Positions 12,291 through 23,769 of a stretch of 64,000 bases of DNA are shown here, one piece after another. A model generated the notes under the pieces. That model was not told the DNA's origin and did not search any database. It saw only the letters and a program-made list of their open reading frames with translations. A program made the translations under genes and the position numbers. This DNA is from Symsagittifera roscoffensis (lineage: Eukaryota; Xenacoelomorpha; Acoela; Convolutidae): positions 3,858,166 to 3,922,165 of the forward strand of contig NC_087069.1 of NCBI RefSeq assembly GCF_963678635.1, read 5' to 3'. The stretch's first letter is position 1, and each line of letters starts with the position of its first letter.

Positions 12291-15019
12291 CTCGTGTTGA
12301 TGGCTGAGAAAATTAAGCTGAAGATGAGAACAAAATTCCAAGATAATGTAACAGGTATCAATGAACGGATGAAAAAGGTTTTCGATCAAATGAACATTTG
12401 AGGCAAGAATTTATCAACCAAAAAATTTGTCTTTGAAGATGAATGTGCTGAAGACTCAGAGAAGACTGATATGTCAACACATCTTTGCCATTTCAGAAAA
12501 CTCAACTCATTGATTTGAAACAAAATCTGGAGAGAAATGAAAACTGTACAAGTTTTTGGATTTAATGGTGGTAGATATGATTTGAATTTGATCAAGCCCT
12601 ACTTAATCCCTTTGTCGATTCGCATTAAAGAACAAGAAGCAGCAATTATCAAAGACGCGACCGATTTTATATCTTGCAAGCTTGGATATGTACAATTTCT
12701 TGACATAACAAAGTTTCTGGGTGGATAAACAACTCTGAACCCTTTTCTCAAATCCTATGAAACTAGTGAAACGAAGGGATTTTTTTCTTTTGGATGGTTT
12801 GACAACTCAGACCAATTTGGTTTTCCCAAATTCACTTCCGTTAAAAACTTTTTCAGTTATTTTAGAAACAAAAGTTCTCTATAAATCATGGCTATGAGAA
12901 ATTGAGAAAAAGTCGATTGAATGGCAACAAGTACTGAAAAAGTTTCAAATCAAGACTGTACCCCCAGCTGGCTTGACTACATACAAATACTTACATGATA
13001 CTTGGAAGAAAAACGGAAGGACTGTGTTCAAAGCCTTTTTTGCAGTGGTGCAACAACAAGAATGTTGTTTCAAACCTGGTAGCAACAAAAATAGGATATA
13101 GTTTTATCATAACAAGCGGATAGAAGTTTTGAAAATTGGACGTTTACTTCCGAACCTAGCAATTATTTGTCTACACAATTCTAACAATTATAAATTTTAA
13201 TCATTTTGAGAAAATAACAAAGATTTGTTGAATGAAAAAAATAGAAGACATGACCGGTGCTCCTTCGATTGTGTTTACCCAAAACGTTCTAGTTGATGAG
13301 ACAATCATCAGAATTTCATCAAATTTATGTGAATTGATCGTTGGAATTGATGCAAGCCAGCTTCACACATGCTCAGTATGCCCCCAGGACTGTACACGAG
13401 ATGGATTTTGACAACCAAGAAATTAAAGTAGAAGCTTAAAGCAAAAGTTTAAAGCTGAAGATAACTGTTCTCGGAATTTTGAGAACTTAGTCAGGTCTTT
13501 CAACCAGGAAAAAAACTCAGAATGAAAAATTGATAGTTTTCTTTTCATTTCTGAAAAACAGAAAAAAAACTACTGTTTCAATGTGGATGGTAATAACAGT
13601 ATTCGAAGCAATGGGATGTTACTACCTTTTCTGTTTTTATCAAGAAAATTTTCCCTTCTTAATAGATCAGGATAAGAGAGAGTGATGATATGAGACGGGA
13701 GCACAAAAAAGAGAAAGGATACAAAACCGAAGAAATGTAGAGGTGTAAGTTGTGGGAAAGTTTTAAAAGCAATGACAAGATCAAGATCAAGACAGAACCC
13801 ATTTCCCTACAAAATACTCTTTTCTACAGACTAAATTTTAGCATAAACAAAGGATGAACCTCTTTTTGGCTATGTTCAGTGCGATTTACTTGTGCCCGAT
13901 TGACCAAAATCAAAATTTGACAACTCTCCTAGAAACTTCGAAACACCAACGTTGGAAGAAACGAAATTGAAGACTACATGAAAAACTCTGCAATCGAGGA
14001 CGAAATCTCAAAAAAACCTCAGAGAATGCTGATATCAAGCTTGAAGCTAGAAAGTGGAACCGTTATTACTCCTTTGTTTGACGTTTGTTTTTAACTTGGC
14101 TTGCGGTGCTCAAAACTTTACCGTTTTGTTCAGTACTCCCCTCAAAAATTTTTCAATAATTTCATTTAATCAGTGGTCGATGCTAGAAGAGAAGGAGATG
14201 AAAACCTTGTAGCAGAAACAATGAAACTTCTGGGTGATTCCTTTTAAGTTATCAGATCATGGATTATCCAGGAGTACGATCACGAAATATCTGAATGATG
14301 AAAAAACTCATATGATAATCAAAGAACCACTATTCAAAAAACTACTGAATAAAGCTGCGAAAGACTTGTATCAGGTTTAATTGCTGAAATCAGCCTTTGA
14401 ACACAGAGAACGCATCATTATTGGATTTTTCTTAATGCGTTATGCGAAACTGAGAAAGCTGGAGCTCCACTATAAATTCTTTGACAAATTCTTTGGTTTA
14501 GGCAAACTTGAAGAGTTGAAGACAAAAACAGACTCGCTTTACTAAAGAAACTGTATACGAGTGTATCCACCCAGATATGAGAACCATTTGGGAAAAAATG
14601 AGGGAAAATGACTCAGAGACTCTTTCAAGGCAGATGCAAAATCAAATTTTTTCCCTCGAATGTGTTGCAGTACCCAAAAAAGCTTCATTTACGGAATCCG
14701 GGACTTTTCAAAGAGGAATTTAGATACTCAGAAATGCTATGTCTTTGTAGCAAAATAATTGATACTTTGACAACAAGTCAGATAGAATCAAATTCAAGTA
14801 AGGGTTTGATCAAACAAGTTCTGGAAGATTCTGGAGATAACCATGTCAAAGCACAGAAGATTACTCGAGAAAGCAGCCAACCTCACATCTACAGGCAGAG
14901 GTTTTTTAAATGTTACTCATAGGGTTGCTACATTTGAGCAGACAAAGAAAAGACTTAAATATTTTTATCGAAAGAGACAAGTTCAAGATGATGGAATTCA
15001 TACAAAACCGTTGAACTGA
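12208..15019 (+). pseudogene. Polinton DNA polymerase B, fullest relic
   Basis: The most complete replicase relic, about 2.8 kb. In order: a block with SLYKKDPQN (12225); VFGFNGGRYDLNLIKPYL (about 12550), resembling an exonuclease-domain motif; FLDITKFLGG (about 12690); YLHDTWKKNG (about 13000); motif A (VGIDASQLH, about 13340); a palm section about 13450-14150 with VDGNNSI and RMLISS-type remnants; a motif B-like KLLGDS (about 14225); motif C, KTDSLY, at about 14525 followed at once by a stop; and the C-terminal block with LFKEEFRY and EQTKK, ending at the stop 15017-15019. Many frameshifts and stops are present. Protein-primed PolB copies the linear Polinton genome from its ends. Confidence 0.85.
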
Positions 15020-15743
15020 TGCAGTAAGTTTGATAAATTTATGAGAACTGATGCAACATATTACACTTTTGAACGATGCAGTATTTTGTTGATATCACTG
15101 TTTTTTATTATATATTTGAGGTCAACTTAAAATACGACGCATTGTTTACGCTTTTCTTTGTAATTCCTTTTTTTTACAAAATTAATTTTTTTTTCGAAGT
15201 TTCACTAAATTTTAACCAGACGTAGCATAAGTCGAAAAAAATCACTGAAAAGTCATACCTTGAATTGCATCGATTATAACTGTGTTTTGAGAGTTTTTAC
15301 AAAAAAAAATTCAATTTTTTTTCATAAAAAGTTTCAATTGTTGAGCAAAAACTCTTATCATTGGCTTACATGAACATAAATTAATACCTTTGTTTCACAA
15401 TCTAAAGGTAAAACGCCAATGAATCTTCACCAATTAGATAAATTGCCCCGATATTTTTGCAAAGAAACTGGATAAAAACCAAAAAATATCATTTTTCTGA
15501 CTATTCTCTTGCCATCACGCAGAGCTTGAAAACTTACCAAATCTATGCTCTATCTTAATAATTTTGTAGACGTTTTACCCAATATTATTACTCTGCATGG
15601 CTGACTGGAAATTTCTAAAGTGTGCACCCACTTCAAGTTTCAACATCTAGTACTTGCGACTTTACTGCAATGCTTCAATTTTCTCAGAAAGTTGCCTGTC
15701 TTATCGCGTTTCGGAATTTATTGAATCCACCAAAATAGATGAA

Positions 15744-16235
15744 TGTCTCGATGTATCTAGTATCGACAACCTAGCAGATAGAGCCACCCGTGAAATATTT
15801 GGTGCGACGCACTGAACTTCTTTCAACCCTGACATAGAAGCTTTCACCAGCGTTTTTCTGAGTGAACCATCAAGTCAATCGAAGAAGATAACGAACAAGC
15901 TGAAAGGTTGAATGATACATGATACTTCTGAAACTACCGATCACGATTTTGTCTCGGAGCTTTTCAGATCTTTTCCGCAACACTTGTTTGATAATCGATC
16001 CAACCGAATTAAACTGCCGAAAGAAGAAGTATTAGTTCTGATTCAGTGACAGCCGTTTACCGTCGAAGTCAACGCACACCACAAAAACAGACCATAAAGA
16101 AGTCTAGCTTCTTATTCTGCGTTCAATGGTCCCGGTGGCCCAGTCACTTTCGCCAGTCATCTTCAGCGTCTTGCAGCGTTGAGTTTAGCGTTAAACACTC
16201 CACCATTCAAGATAGCCTACATATACTGGTAAAAA
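15744..16235 (+). pseudogene. Unidentified decayed coding tract
   Basis: Not recognised. One frame reads as protein-like sequence over about 490 bp with four stops: a DRATREIF-type block, a 45-codon piece from an ATG at 15911 containing DHDFVSELFRSFPQHLFDN, and a block with FNGPGGPVTFASHLQRL near 16125. GC content is visibly higher than in the flanking repeats. It could be a host exon fossil or another transposon relic. It begins exactly where tandem unit 4 ends. Confidence 0.35.
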
Positions 16236-16399
16236 TGCTGATGACTTCGTGTTTTTTCATAAAGTTTTTGAAAATTTCATGTTTTTTTTTCAAAATATAG
16301 GAACTTGACGAGAAAACCAGATTTATTTTAACGAGAAGTGAACTAATAACCAACAGCAGCCCCGTTTGACTTTTCAACTAAATTTACTCACGTAAAAAA

Positions 16400-17045
16400 A
16401 GGTTTATACAGTTTTTTTTTCACAAAATCAGTTTAGATGGATTTTCTAGCGTTTTCGATGCTTTCTTCTAAGTTTTTTCTTAGATTCATTCCAGTCATTC
16501 GTTTCTTCATCAACCCCCACACATTCTCTCAATTGATCGTTACGGTTCTTGGATTTATTGCAGCAAGGTCTTCGACGGTTAGAGATTTTCTTTCAACATT
16601 GGGGCTGTGTGTTAAGTGAGTTTCAACTTGACAGTTGGCATTGACAAAACAAGAATTGTACCCATTATCTCAGGGACCAGAAAAACGTTGAGCAGCGTGT
16701 TAGTGTATTCATTTTTCGGAAAGACTTCGAAAACGGTTCCGTCACTGGTTAATGAAAAGTTCGATTTGGGAAAACTTAAATTCGGGTTTCGGATGTTTTC
16801 CCAGGATGACTTTAATTGACGTATGAGCTGGATTAAATCTCGGGATAGATTACGTGGTTGGATTGAACTCAATGGGCGTTACAACAGTCTTAACGTGTGG
16901 TACAGGTTGAATGTGATTTTGGACTTTACCTTTCTTGGGCTCAGAACGAAATGGGTTTGCAATAACGGTACAAAAATCATGAAGTTGGCAATTCCAGTTA
17001 CAAATAATCAGCTGGAAAAAAGATTTTTGACTAGGTAACACTCAG
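16400..17045 (-). pseudogene. Possible Tc1/mariner-like transposase relic
   Basis: On the - strand, a frame with stops contains ENVWGLMKKRM near 16510, which resembles the 'NPIENVWGxMKxxV' segment holding the last catalytic acid of Tc1-type DDE transposases. About 200 bp upstream lies DGTVFEVFPKNEYTNTLLN followed by VFLVP, similar in layout to the 'DG-(N)-x-x-x-Y-I-x-x-L-x-x-x-L-L-P' segment of the same family. The first catalytic Asp and the terminal inverted repeats were not found. The assignment rests on two short motif resemblances. Confidence 0.35.
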
Positions 17046-18599
17046 CTCTGCGAAAACAGCAGCGCTCGGTGATAGTTTTGTTTTCTGTGCAGATCGCATT
17101 TTTTTTGTTAGATTCTTTCACCCAGTTTACTATCTTTTGACTGCAGGCAAATCTCTCCTGGGACAATTCTTACGAACTTCAGGTCCCTTTCATGTCTTCA
17201 GGAATCATTTTTTTTACTTCAGGTGGCTTTTTTTGCTTTACTTAAATTTTTAGTTAATTTTTTCAATTGTAACTGAGTTTTTGTAGTTTGAAAATTCAAT
17301 ATCTGACTTTTTGGTCAGTTGGTGGCAGAGCTGTGAGATTTATCGAAACTTCATCGTTTTTGTCTGTTGATATTTCTAACCGCTTTGTCGAAATATTGAT
17401 CGGTTAAGATCATTTTTTCAAGGCTCTATATTTGGTTTTTCATCTTGGAGAACGTTTTTGATGTCGGTTTTTCTCATGTGTTTCCATCAGTGGCCTCAAG
17501 TATGCACACATGGTCTATCGCAAGCTCGTTCTCAAGATCTTTATAGCTTTCCTAGAACGATCATTTTTGTTATTAGGGTCGCATACCATTGATGGCCAAT
17601 ACTCGAGGACGTTCATTGCAAGCGAGTCATACATTCTTTTGCGTTTTTTGTACTAAAAGTACGTTCAAAATGTTCTAGTTTGTCAACTTCCCCAGAGCAA
17701 TTTTAGTTGCTGACATTGAGATCTAAAATTTGTTGATTAGGTTACAGTTACATTTCGGAGCAAAAATTCAGCCAGTGGGGAAAGAACATGTAAATGGCGT
17801 AATTTTTAATAACTCAACTTTGTCACGGGATCAAATCAATAGAAGGACACAACTTGTTTCTTGGTTTCACTGAACGGAAAACAAAACAAAACGATTTTCC
17901 CCCCAATTTGTTACCCTTTTTGCAAAATGTTACCTCTTTCCTCGAAGCTACAATCTTCAATCCCTAAAATCCCAATTCACGGTAGATAATATTTGAATAT
18001 TTGATCACTGCTAAGTATAATAAATTTGCTCAACTTTGGCTTCGAAACAGATTTACAGCAAAAAGAGAAAGTATACTCAAATTAATTCAAGTTTTTGCAT
18101 TTTGTAAAAGGGTTTTTTAAGTTTTGAGGTATATTTTGTTCTAAACCAACCCAAACTAGTTCATATGAATACATACCTAGAGTAAGCACGCGCCATTAAA
18201 AACTTGCAACAGATACTGATCCAATAACAAAAATAGATCCTAGAGTATATCGCCGAATTGCATCCAATGGAAAAAGAGGCAGTCGTTGCAAGTACAACGG
18301 GAACAGTATGATAAATTGCTCGAAATATTCCATAATCACCAATGGAGAAAATCAATGGAGAATTTATGGAGAAATTCAAAAAAAATTGTATCAATTGTGA
18401 AGCATGCACTGTAGAAAATGAATCATCAAAAATTTTGCGAAACTTTTATGAGAGTCATCTGAGAATAATAAGCAATACTTTTTATCGATAACAAAAAGAT
18501 TTTTTTTCATTGTACTGCCTTTAAAAATTTCATTACATAACAATTAAAGGAAATTTAGTGATAGTGTCAAAACATAGTAATTTAATGAGTCTCAGCTTG
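17046..18599. other. No gene recognised
   Basis: AT-rich sequence without a convincing reading frame, RNA gene or repeat. The longest frame, on the - strand at 18161-18409, has a composition expected of AT-rich non-coding DNA and no motif. Confidence 0.5.
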
Positions 18600-21500
18600 T
18601 AGGCATTGTTCTTTTTTCCTGTTTTATTTCATTGGCAAGGTTGATCTTATATTTCAAATCGAAGTGCGCTCTTTCAAAACACAGACTAGTAATCTATTGA
18701 AATAATTTCGTAGTCTTTATTGTTTCGTTTGAACGATTTTTGATTTCCATAAATATTTCAAAATATTCTCAATGAAAACAGCAGTTTTTGCAATTTGGTT
18801 TCAAATATGTTGTTTCATTAGATTCGTGTTTCAACTAAAACAACAGATGAAAAAAAAATAAAAAAATTATATAGTTTTTTAATTCAAAAATAATCCTGTT
18901 TCTTAATTCAATCAAGTCGAATGTATTAAATGAAACAAAAAGTTTGCACTGTCTTTCAAATCTAATGGGCTATGTAGGAACACTGAGGCTGAATTCGTAA
19001 GCAATGTTACTGTTTTCGTAACGAATCTATTGAAATGTTTGATTTGAAATCAAAGTGCAAAAATTTCAATACATTATAGTTTAATTTAATCAAAAATTAT
19101 CAATTAGACAACAGAAACGCTTTGTATTAGAAGAAAAATTTTTCAAACAAAAATTAGGAACTATTCAAAAAATCTAAAGTGAAATAAAAAATGAAAAGTT
19201 GAAAAAAAAATCGTTTCAAATAGAAAAAATGGTTTTTGCAAAGAGAAATCTGTCTTTGTGCGTAGGCCGCGTTACTGTTCTTTGATTAAAACCAAAGTGC
19301 ACCCTTATAAAATTGACTGGGCGAAAATCTCCTAAAACAGACTACGAGTCTCTTGAAACGTTTTATTTGAAACTAAAGTGCAAAAATTTAATTTTACAGT
19401 ATCAGTTTCTAGTTAATGGGAATAGTATTAGTTCCTAGGCAATCTTCTTGTGTTTATTTGAAGATAAATTGTTTTCTTGGTTTTACTCAGCAAAAGTTTC
19501 ATTGCGCAGTCTCAGTTTTTCGAGAATCTTTTGAAGCATAGTCTCAGTTCTTTTAAAGTCTCAAGATCTGTAAGATTTTGCTCTGTAAGAATTTCATCAC
19601 ATAGTCTCATTTCGCAGAAATTAGGAAAAAAACTTAGTTCGTAGACAATGTACACCCTTTTGAATTTTTTCCGCAAAAAAACTTCTCAAACATTCTCAGT
19701 TTGTCGAAACTCCATTGAAAATTTTTCTGTTTTTATTTCATATCGAAGTGAATTTTTTTGAAATTTTACCGTCCAAAATTTTCAGTAAATAGTCTCAGCT
19801 CGTCGGAATCTATTGACATATGTTTTTGTTGGTTATTTGAAATCAAAGTGAGTTCTTTTAAATTTTTACATTGGAACAATTTCATTACACAATCTCAGTT
19901 TGTCGCGAATCTCTTAAAACTTTTTCTATGAAATCAAAGTGCAAAAAAGTCATAGTTAGTCCCAGCTTGTGTACAATGGAAAAAGTATCAGTCCGTTTGC
20001 AATAAACCTGTTTTAAATTGAAATCAAGGAGCACCATTTTAAAATTTAATCCTGAAAAAAATTCATTGCAAAGCCGCAGTTCCTCAATAATCTGTTGAAA
20101 CGTTTTCTATGAAAACAAAGAACAAAACAATCATAAGATAGTCCCATGTTGTAAGCAAAAAATTCAGTTTTTGTTTTGAAATCAAGGAGAACTAATTTAT
20201 AGTTCCTGAATAATCTATTGAAACGTTTTCTATGAAAACAAAGAACAAAACAATCATAAGATAGTCCCATGTTGTAAGCAAAAATTCAGTTTTTGATTTG
20301 AAATCAAGGAGAACTAATTTATAGTTTTACATTGGAAACAAGGTCTCAGTAACAAGGTCGCAGTACGACGACAATCTTTTGAAACAAAATCCCAGTTTTT
20401 TTTAAGTCTTGTTTTTTAAAATTTTGACTTAGCAGAAACTTCTTTACACAGTCCTGTTTCGTTGGCAACCGAAAAATTAGCAGTTCACACGCTATGTTTC
20501 AGTTTTTTTTTAAATGAAGTTCACTGTTTTGAAACTTAACTCTGCAAAAACTTCATTACATATTATCAGTTCGTTTAAAAACACTTGAAACAAGCTACGG
20601 TTTTTTTGAAATCAAAATGCACTCAACTAAAAACTTTCTTTGCAAAAATGTCATGAAAATTACTCTGTTCGTCGAGAATTTTTCGAAAACTTTTCTGAAA
20701 ACAAAGTGCAAAAATTTCATTAAACGCTCTCAGCTCTTCGAGATACTTTTGAAATAGAGAATCAGACCTTTTAAAATTCCAGCTCAATCAAACATTTACA
20801 CAGCACAAACTTGATTACATAGCCTTAGTTCCTAGGGAACAGAAAAAGTATCCGTTTGCAAGCTATGTTCCTGTATTTTATTTGAAATCAAAGTTCACTC
20901 TTTTAAAATCCTACCCTGCAAAATTTTCCTCACGAAGGCGCAGTTTATCGAGAAACTATTGAATGTTTTTTTTTCTATGATACTTATTTTTTACTACACT
21001 ATAATTCTGTCTTTTATTTAAAATCAAAGTGCACTGTTTTAAATTTTACCCTTCAAAAATTTCATTACAAGGCCTCAGTTCCTTGACAATCTATTGAAAC
21101 ATTTTCTATGAAAACAAATTGGAAACAAACCAATATATAGTCCCAGTATGTAAGCATCAATCAAGTTTTTTTTTGAAATCAAAATGAATTCTTTTATAAT
21201 CTTACAATGGAAACTTCTCATTACATAGTGAGCATTTTGAAACATAGTTGCAGTTTTTCTAAAGTCCCATTCTTTTGAAATTTATTCAGTAAAAACTTCC
21301 TTTCATAGTCTGCCTAGGCAGCGGAAAAAACCAATTCGCACGCTATGTTTCTGTTCTTTATTTGACAGTGAAGTGCAACCTTTTAAAATTTTAACCGGTA
21401 AAAACTTCATTACATAGAATCAGTTCCCATATTAATTATTCAAAATTTTTCGAGAAAAACAAAAGGCAAAAAACTCATTAATTAGTCCCAGATCGAGAGA

Positions 21501-22130
21501 AATGGAAAAGTCTTCTCAGTTTGTACGCTTTACTCCTGTTTTTTAGTTGAAATCAAAGTACACTCTTTTAACTTTTACCCTATAAAAAGCTCATTACAAA
21601 GCCCCAGTTGCTCGACAATCTAATGAAACTTTTCTTTTTAAAAATAGTTTGCAAAACATTCAATAGATACTTCCAGTGTGTAAGCAATAATCCTGTTTTT
21701 TATTTGGAATCAAAATCAGCTCTTCTAAAACTAAATTTGAAGAATTTCATTACCTCAGTTCGTCGATAGTTGTTTGAAAAATAATCTCAGCTCTTTTAAA
21801 AACTCATTTATTTTACAAATTTACTCAGCATAAACTTCATTTTTGGTAGAGTTGGAAAATTTCATTATTAAGGGAACAACTTCAGTTCGCACGCTGTGTT
21901 CCAGCTTTTATTTGAAGTTAAATTTCACTCTCTTAAAATTTTCCCTGCAAAAAATTCATTAAATAGTATGAATTCCTCAAAAAACAATTGAAACATGTTC
22001 CTGTTTTCTTTTGAAATGAAAGAGCACTCTTTATTTTATTCAGCAAGAAATTCATATTATAGTGGAAGCATTTCAAAACAAGTATTTTAAAAATCCTTTT
22101 AAGTTCTTCATAAACTTTCTTCTCTGTAAA
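18600..22130. repeat. Long diverged tandem array
   Basis: Roughly 3.5 kb built from diverged copies of a theme of the form 'TTTGAAATCAAAGTGCA(C/A) ... TTCATTACATAGTCTCAGTT ... TCGACAATCTATTGAAAC ... TTTTCTATGAAA'. The element AAATCAAAGTGC or close variants occurs near 19045, 19290, 19370, 19840, 19935, 20020, 20610, 20700, 20885, 21025 and 21550. The CTCAGTT/CGTCGA element lies between them. Spacing is irregular (about 80-190 bp), so the array is old or was homogenised unevenly. One pair at about 20090-20170 and 20213-20293 is nearly identical, with a 123-bp period. Confidence 0.75.
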
Positions 22131-22453
22131 ATACTTAGTACTAACCAATCATGATCAGTAACTAAAACATACAATCTACGGCTAAAATTGTTTATAATTT
22201 CACCCAGAACAGATTAACTTTAACTTAGCAAACAGTTGATCTTCTGCAGAACAGTTTCTGATATCTAGTATGGCAAATACCAGCACACACTAGATCTATT
22301 GAGGCTAGGAGACATATGAGTACTATTAGGACTGGTATTGGACTAAGAAATCGTACGAATCCATCCGGCCGAAAATAAGATAGCCTGACGAACAGACGGT
22401 GTACCTTTTCCAAAACAACACTATGAGTGAACCACCGCGTAAATAAGTTAATC

Positions 22454-22487
22454 TGGTGCGTCCAAGGGTCTCGAACAGACCCCTACA
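22454..22487 (+). other. Possible tRNA primer-binding site
   Basis: TGGTGCGTCCAAGGGTCTCG and the following AACAGACCC read, as reverse complement, like the 3' end of a tRNA: a 5-bp stem GGGTC/GACCC with a 7-nt loop containing TTCGA, then eight bases and ACCA. LTR retrotransposons prime minus-strand synthesis at such sites, which begin TGG. Spacing is one base off a normal tRNA and no LTR edge was identified just upstream. An identical copy is at 28847. Confidence 0.3.
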
Positions 22488-23769
22488 ATTTTAGGTTTAG
22501 CTAATTCAAAATAGAAACAGGATCCAAAAACTCATCATAAAAAGTTAAGAAGTATTGAAAACTTACCTCACGTCTGAATAAGTCTAATCAATAACAAAGA
22601 GTTTTCAAACTTACTTACACCAGGTCAAAATCCAAACAGCGGACTGACCTTCAACGTCGTGAAAAGAAACAGCAAACTGCAACGACTACTTCTCTACGAA
22701 CTTCTCAATGCAGTACATTTCCATTGAAAATTATGAAAAAAAAAATTGAAGCAAAATATTCATTTCCAAGATTCATATCTCTCAATGATGTTTAACTTGT
22801 GATAAAATAATACCGAACCGATTTAGATCAGTCGTTTAATTTTAAAAGTTCTGCAAAAAATTTATAATTTTATAAAGTTAAAAAAATTGAATAAAAAAAA
22901 CAAAAACTTGCTAGATAATAAAGAAATTAGTTTTATCGAAAGTAGAAGTCACCCCTTGCTTCTCAAGGACTCCTGTTATCTCTCAATGGGTTTCGTTGTT
23001 TCTTCAACTAAAGTAGAGCTCATAATCAATCAAAAAACTTATTTCATTGGAACATTATTTTCTATTCTTTCTTGAAAACTTTAAATTTCATTTTTACTCG
23101 TGTCAAGGCTTTTCGTCGTTTTAAGCCACCTAATTATACTTTATACCAAATCTTCAAAGCTATCTTTGGATCTTCAAAACTATATTTTAATTTTAATTTT
23201 ATATCAATAGAAATACATGATCAGCAAGCTTTCCTTGAATCTATTAGAACAATTTTGTTCCCCCGCCTCTTAATACTAGTGTCGAACGACCTCAAATATC
23301 GAATCAGTCTCCAACCCTTACAAACGTCCCAGAATTAACTAAAACTTTTCAAATAACTAACCATTTTATTTAAGATAAACAGTAAAAAACTTCGGTTACT
23401 TATCCTTCACTTGAGCCCCTCCTCTTAATCAACCCAAGCTAAAAACATATCTTGAAAGTGGTAAGACCTAAAACAGTATCTAAAGATCTTTTTCTGTTCT
23501 AATTATACTTGAACCTTGTGGATTGATTTAACATTCCCCAACCTTTGATCCCAAAACCAAACCCTAAGTAAGATTAAGTTTTCTTATAAAACTTAACCAC
23601 TTGAGAAAGTATAAAATCATTCTAACGAATCGATATACTCTCTCTCCAACCCGTCTATACGCGGCAATATATCACCCATGATTAATATAACATCAATACA
23701 ATGGTAAGGACTAACTGTTTAGGAAAAAAACCTAACCTTTAGATTTTGCACCCATCACTCTAACACTTA

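Larger units (their letters stand above)
9567..15738 (+). repeat. Tandem unit 4 (longest, with the fullest polymerase relic)
   Basis: About 6.2 kb with the same order as units 2 and 3: non-coding segment (9567-11340), internally repeated 5' section, PolB relic, and 3' flank. The flank ends at the phrase CGGAATTTATTGAATCCACC near 15712, which also closes units 2 and 3 (about 6890 and 9538). Unrelated sequence follows. Confidence 0.7.

Noticed and set aside
18600-22130. CRISPR-like array
   Set aside because: Repeats are long, diverged and irregularly spaced in a eukaryotic context; there are no uniform direct repeats with unique spacers and no cas genes.
22225-22413. 62-codon frame on the - strand, also at 28618-28806, with a hydrophobic centre
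   Set aside because: Antisense to the apparent direction of repeat R, and again conserved only as part of near-identical DNA.
22440-22500. tRNA gene or tRNA-derived SINE suggested by a B-box-like GTTCGAGACC on the - strand
   Set aside because: No cloverleaf can be drawn: the loop is shifted by two bases, the A-box-like sequence is too close, and no acceptor or anticodon stems exist.
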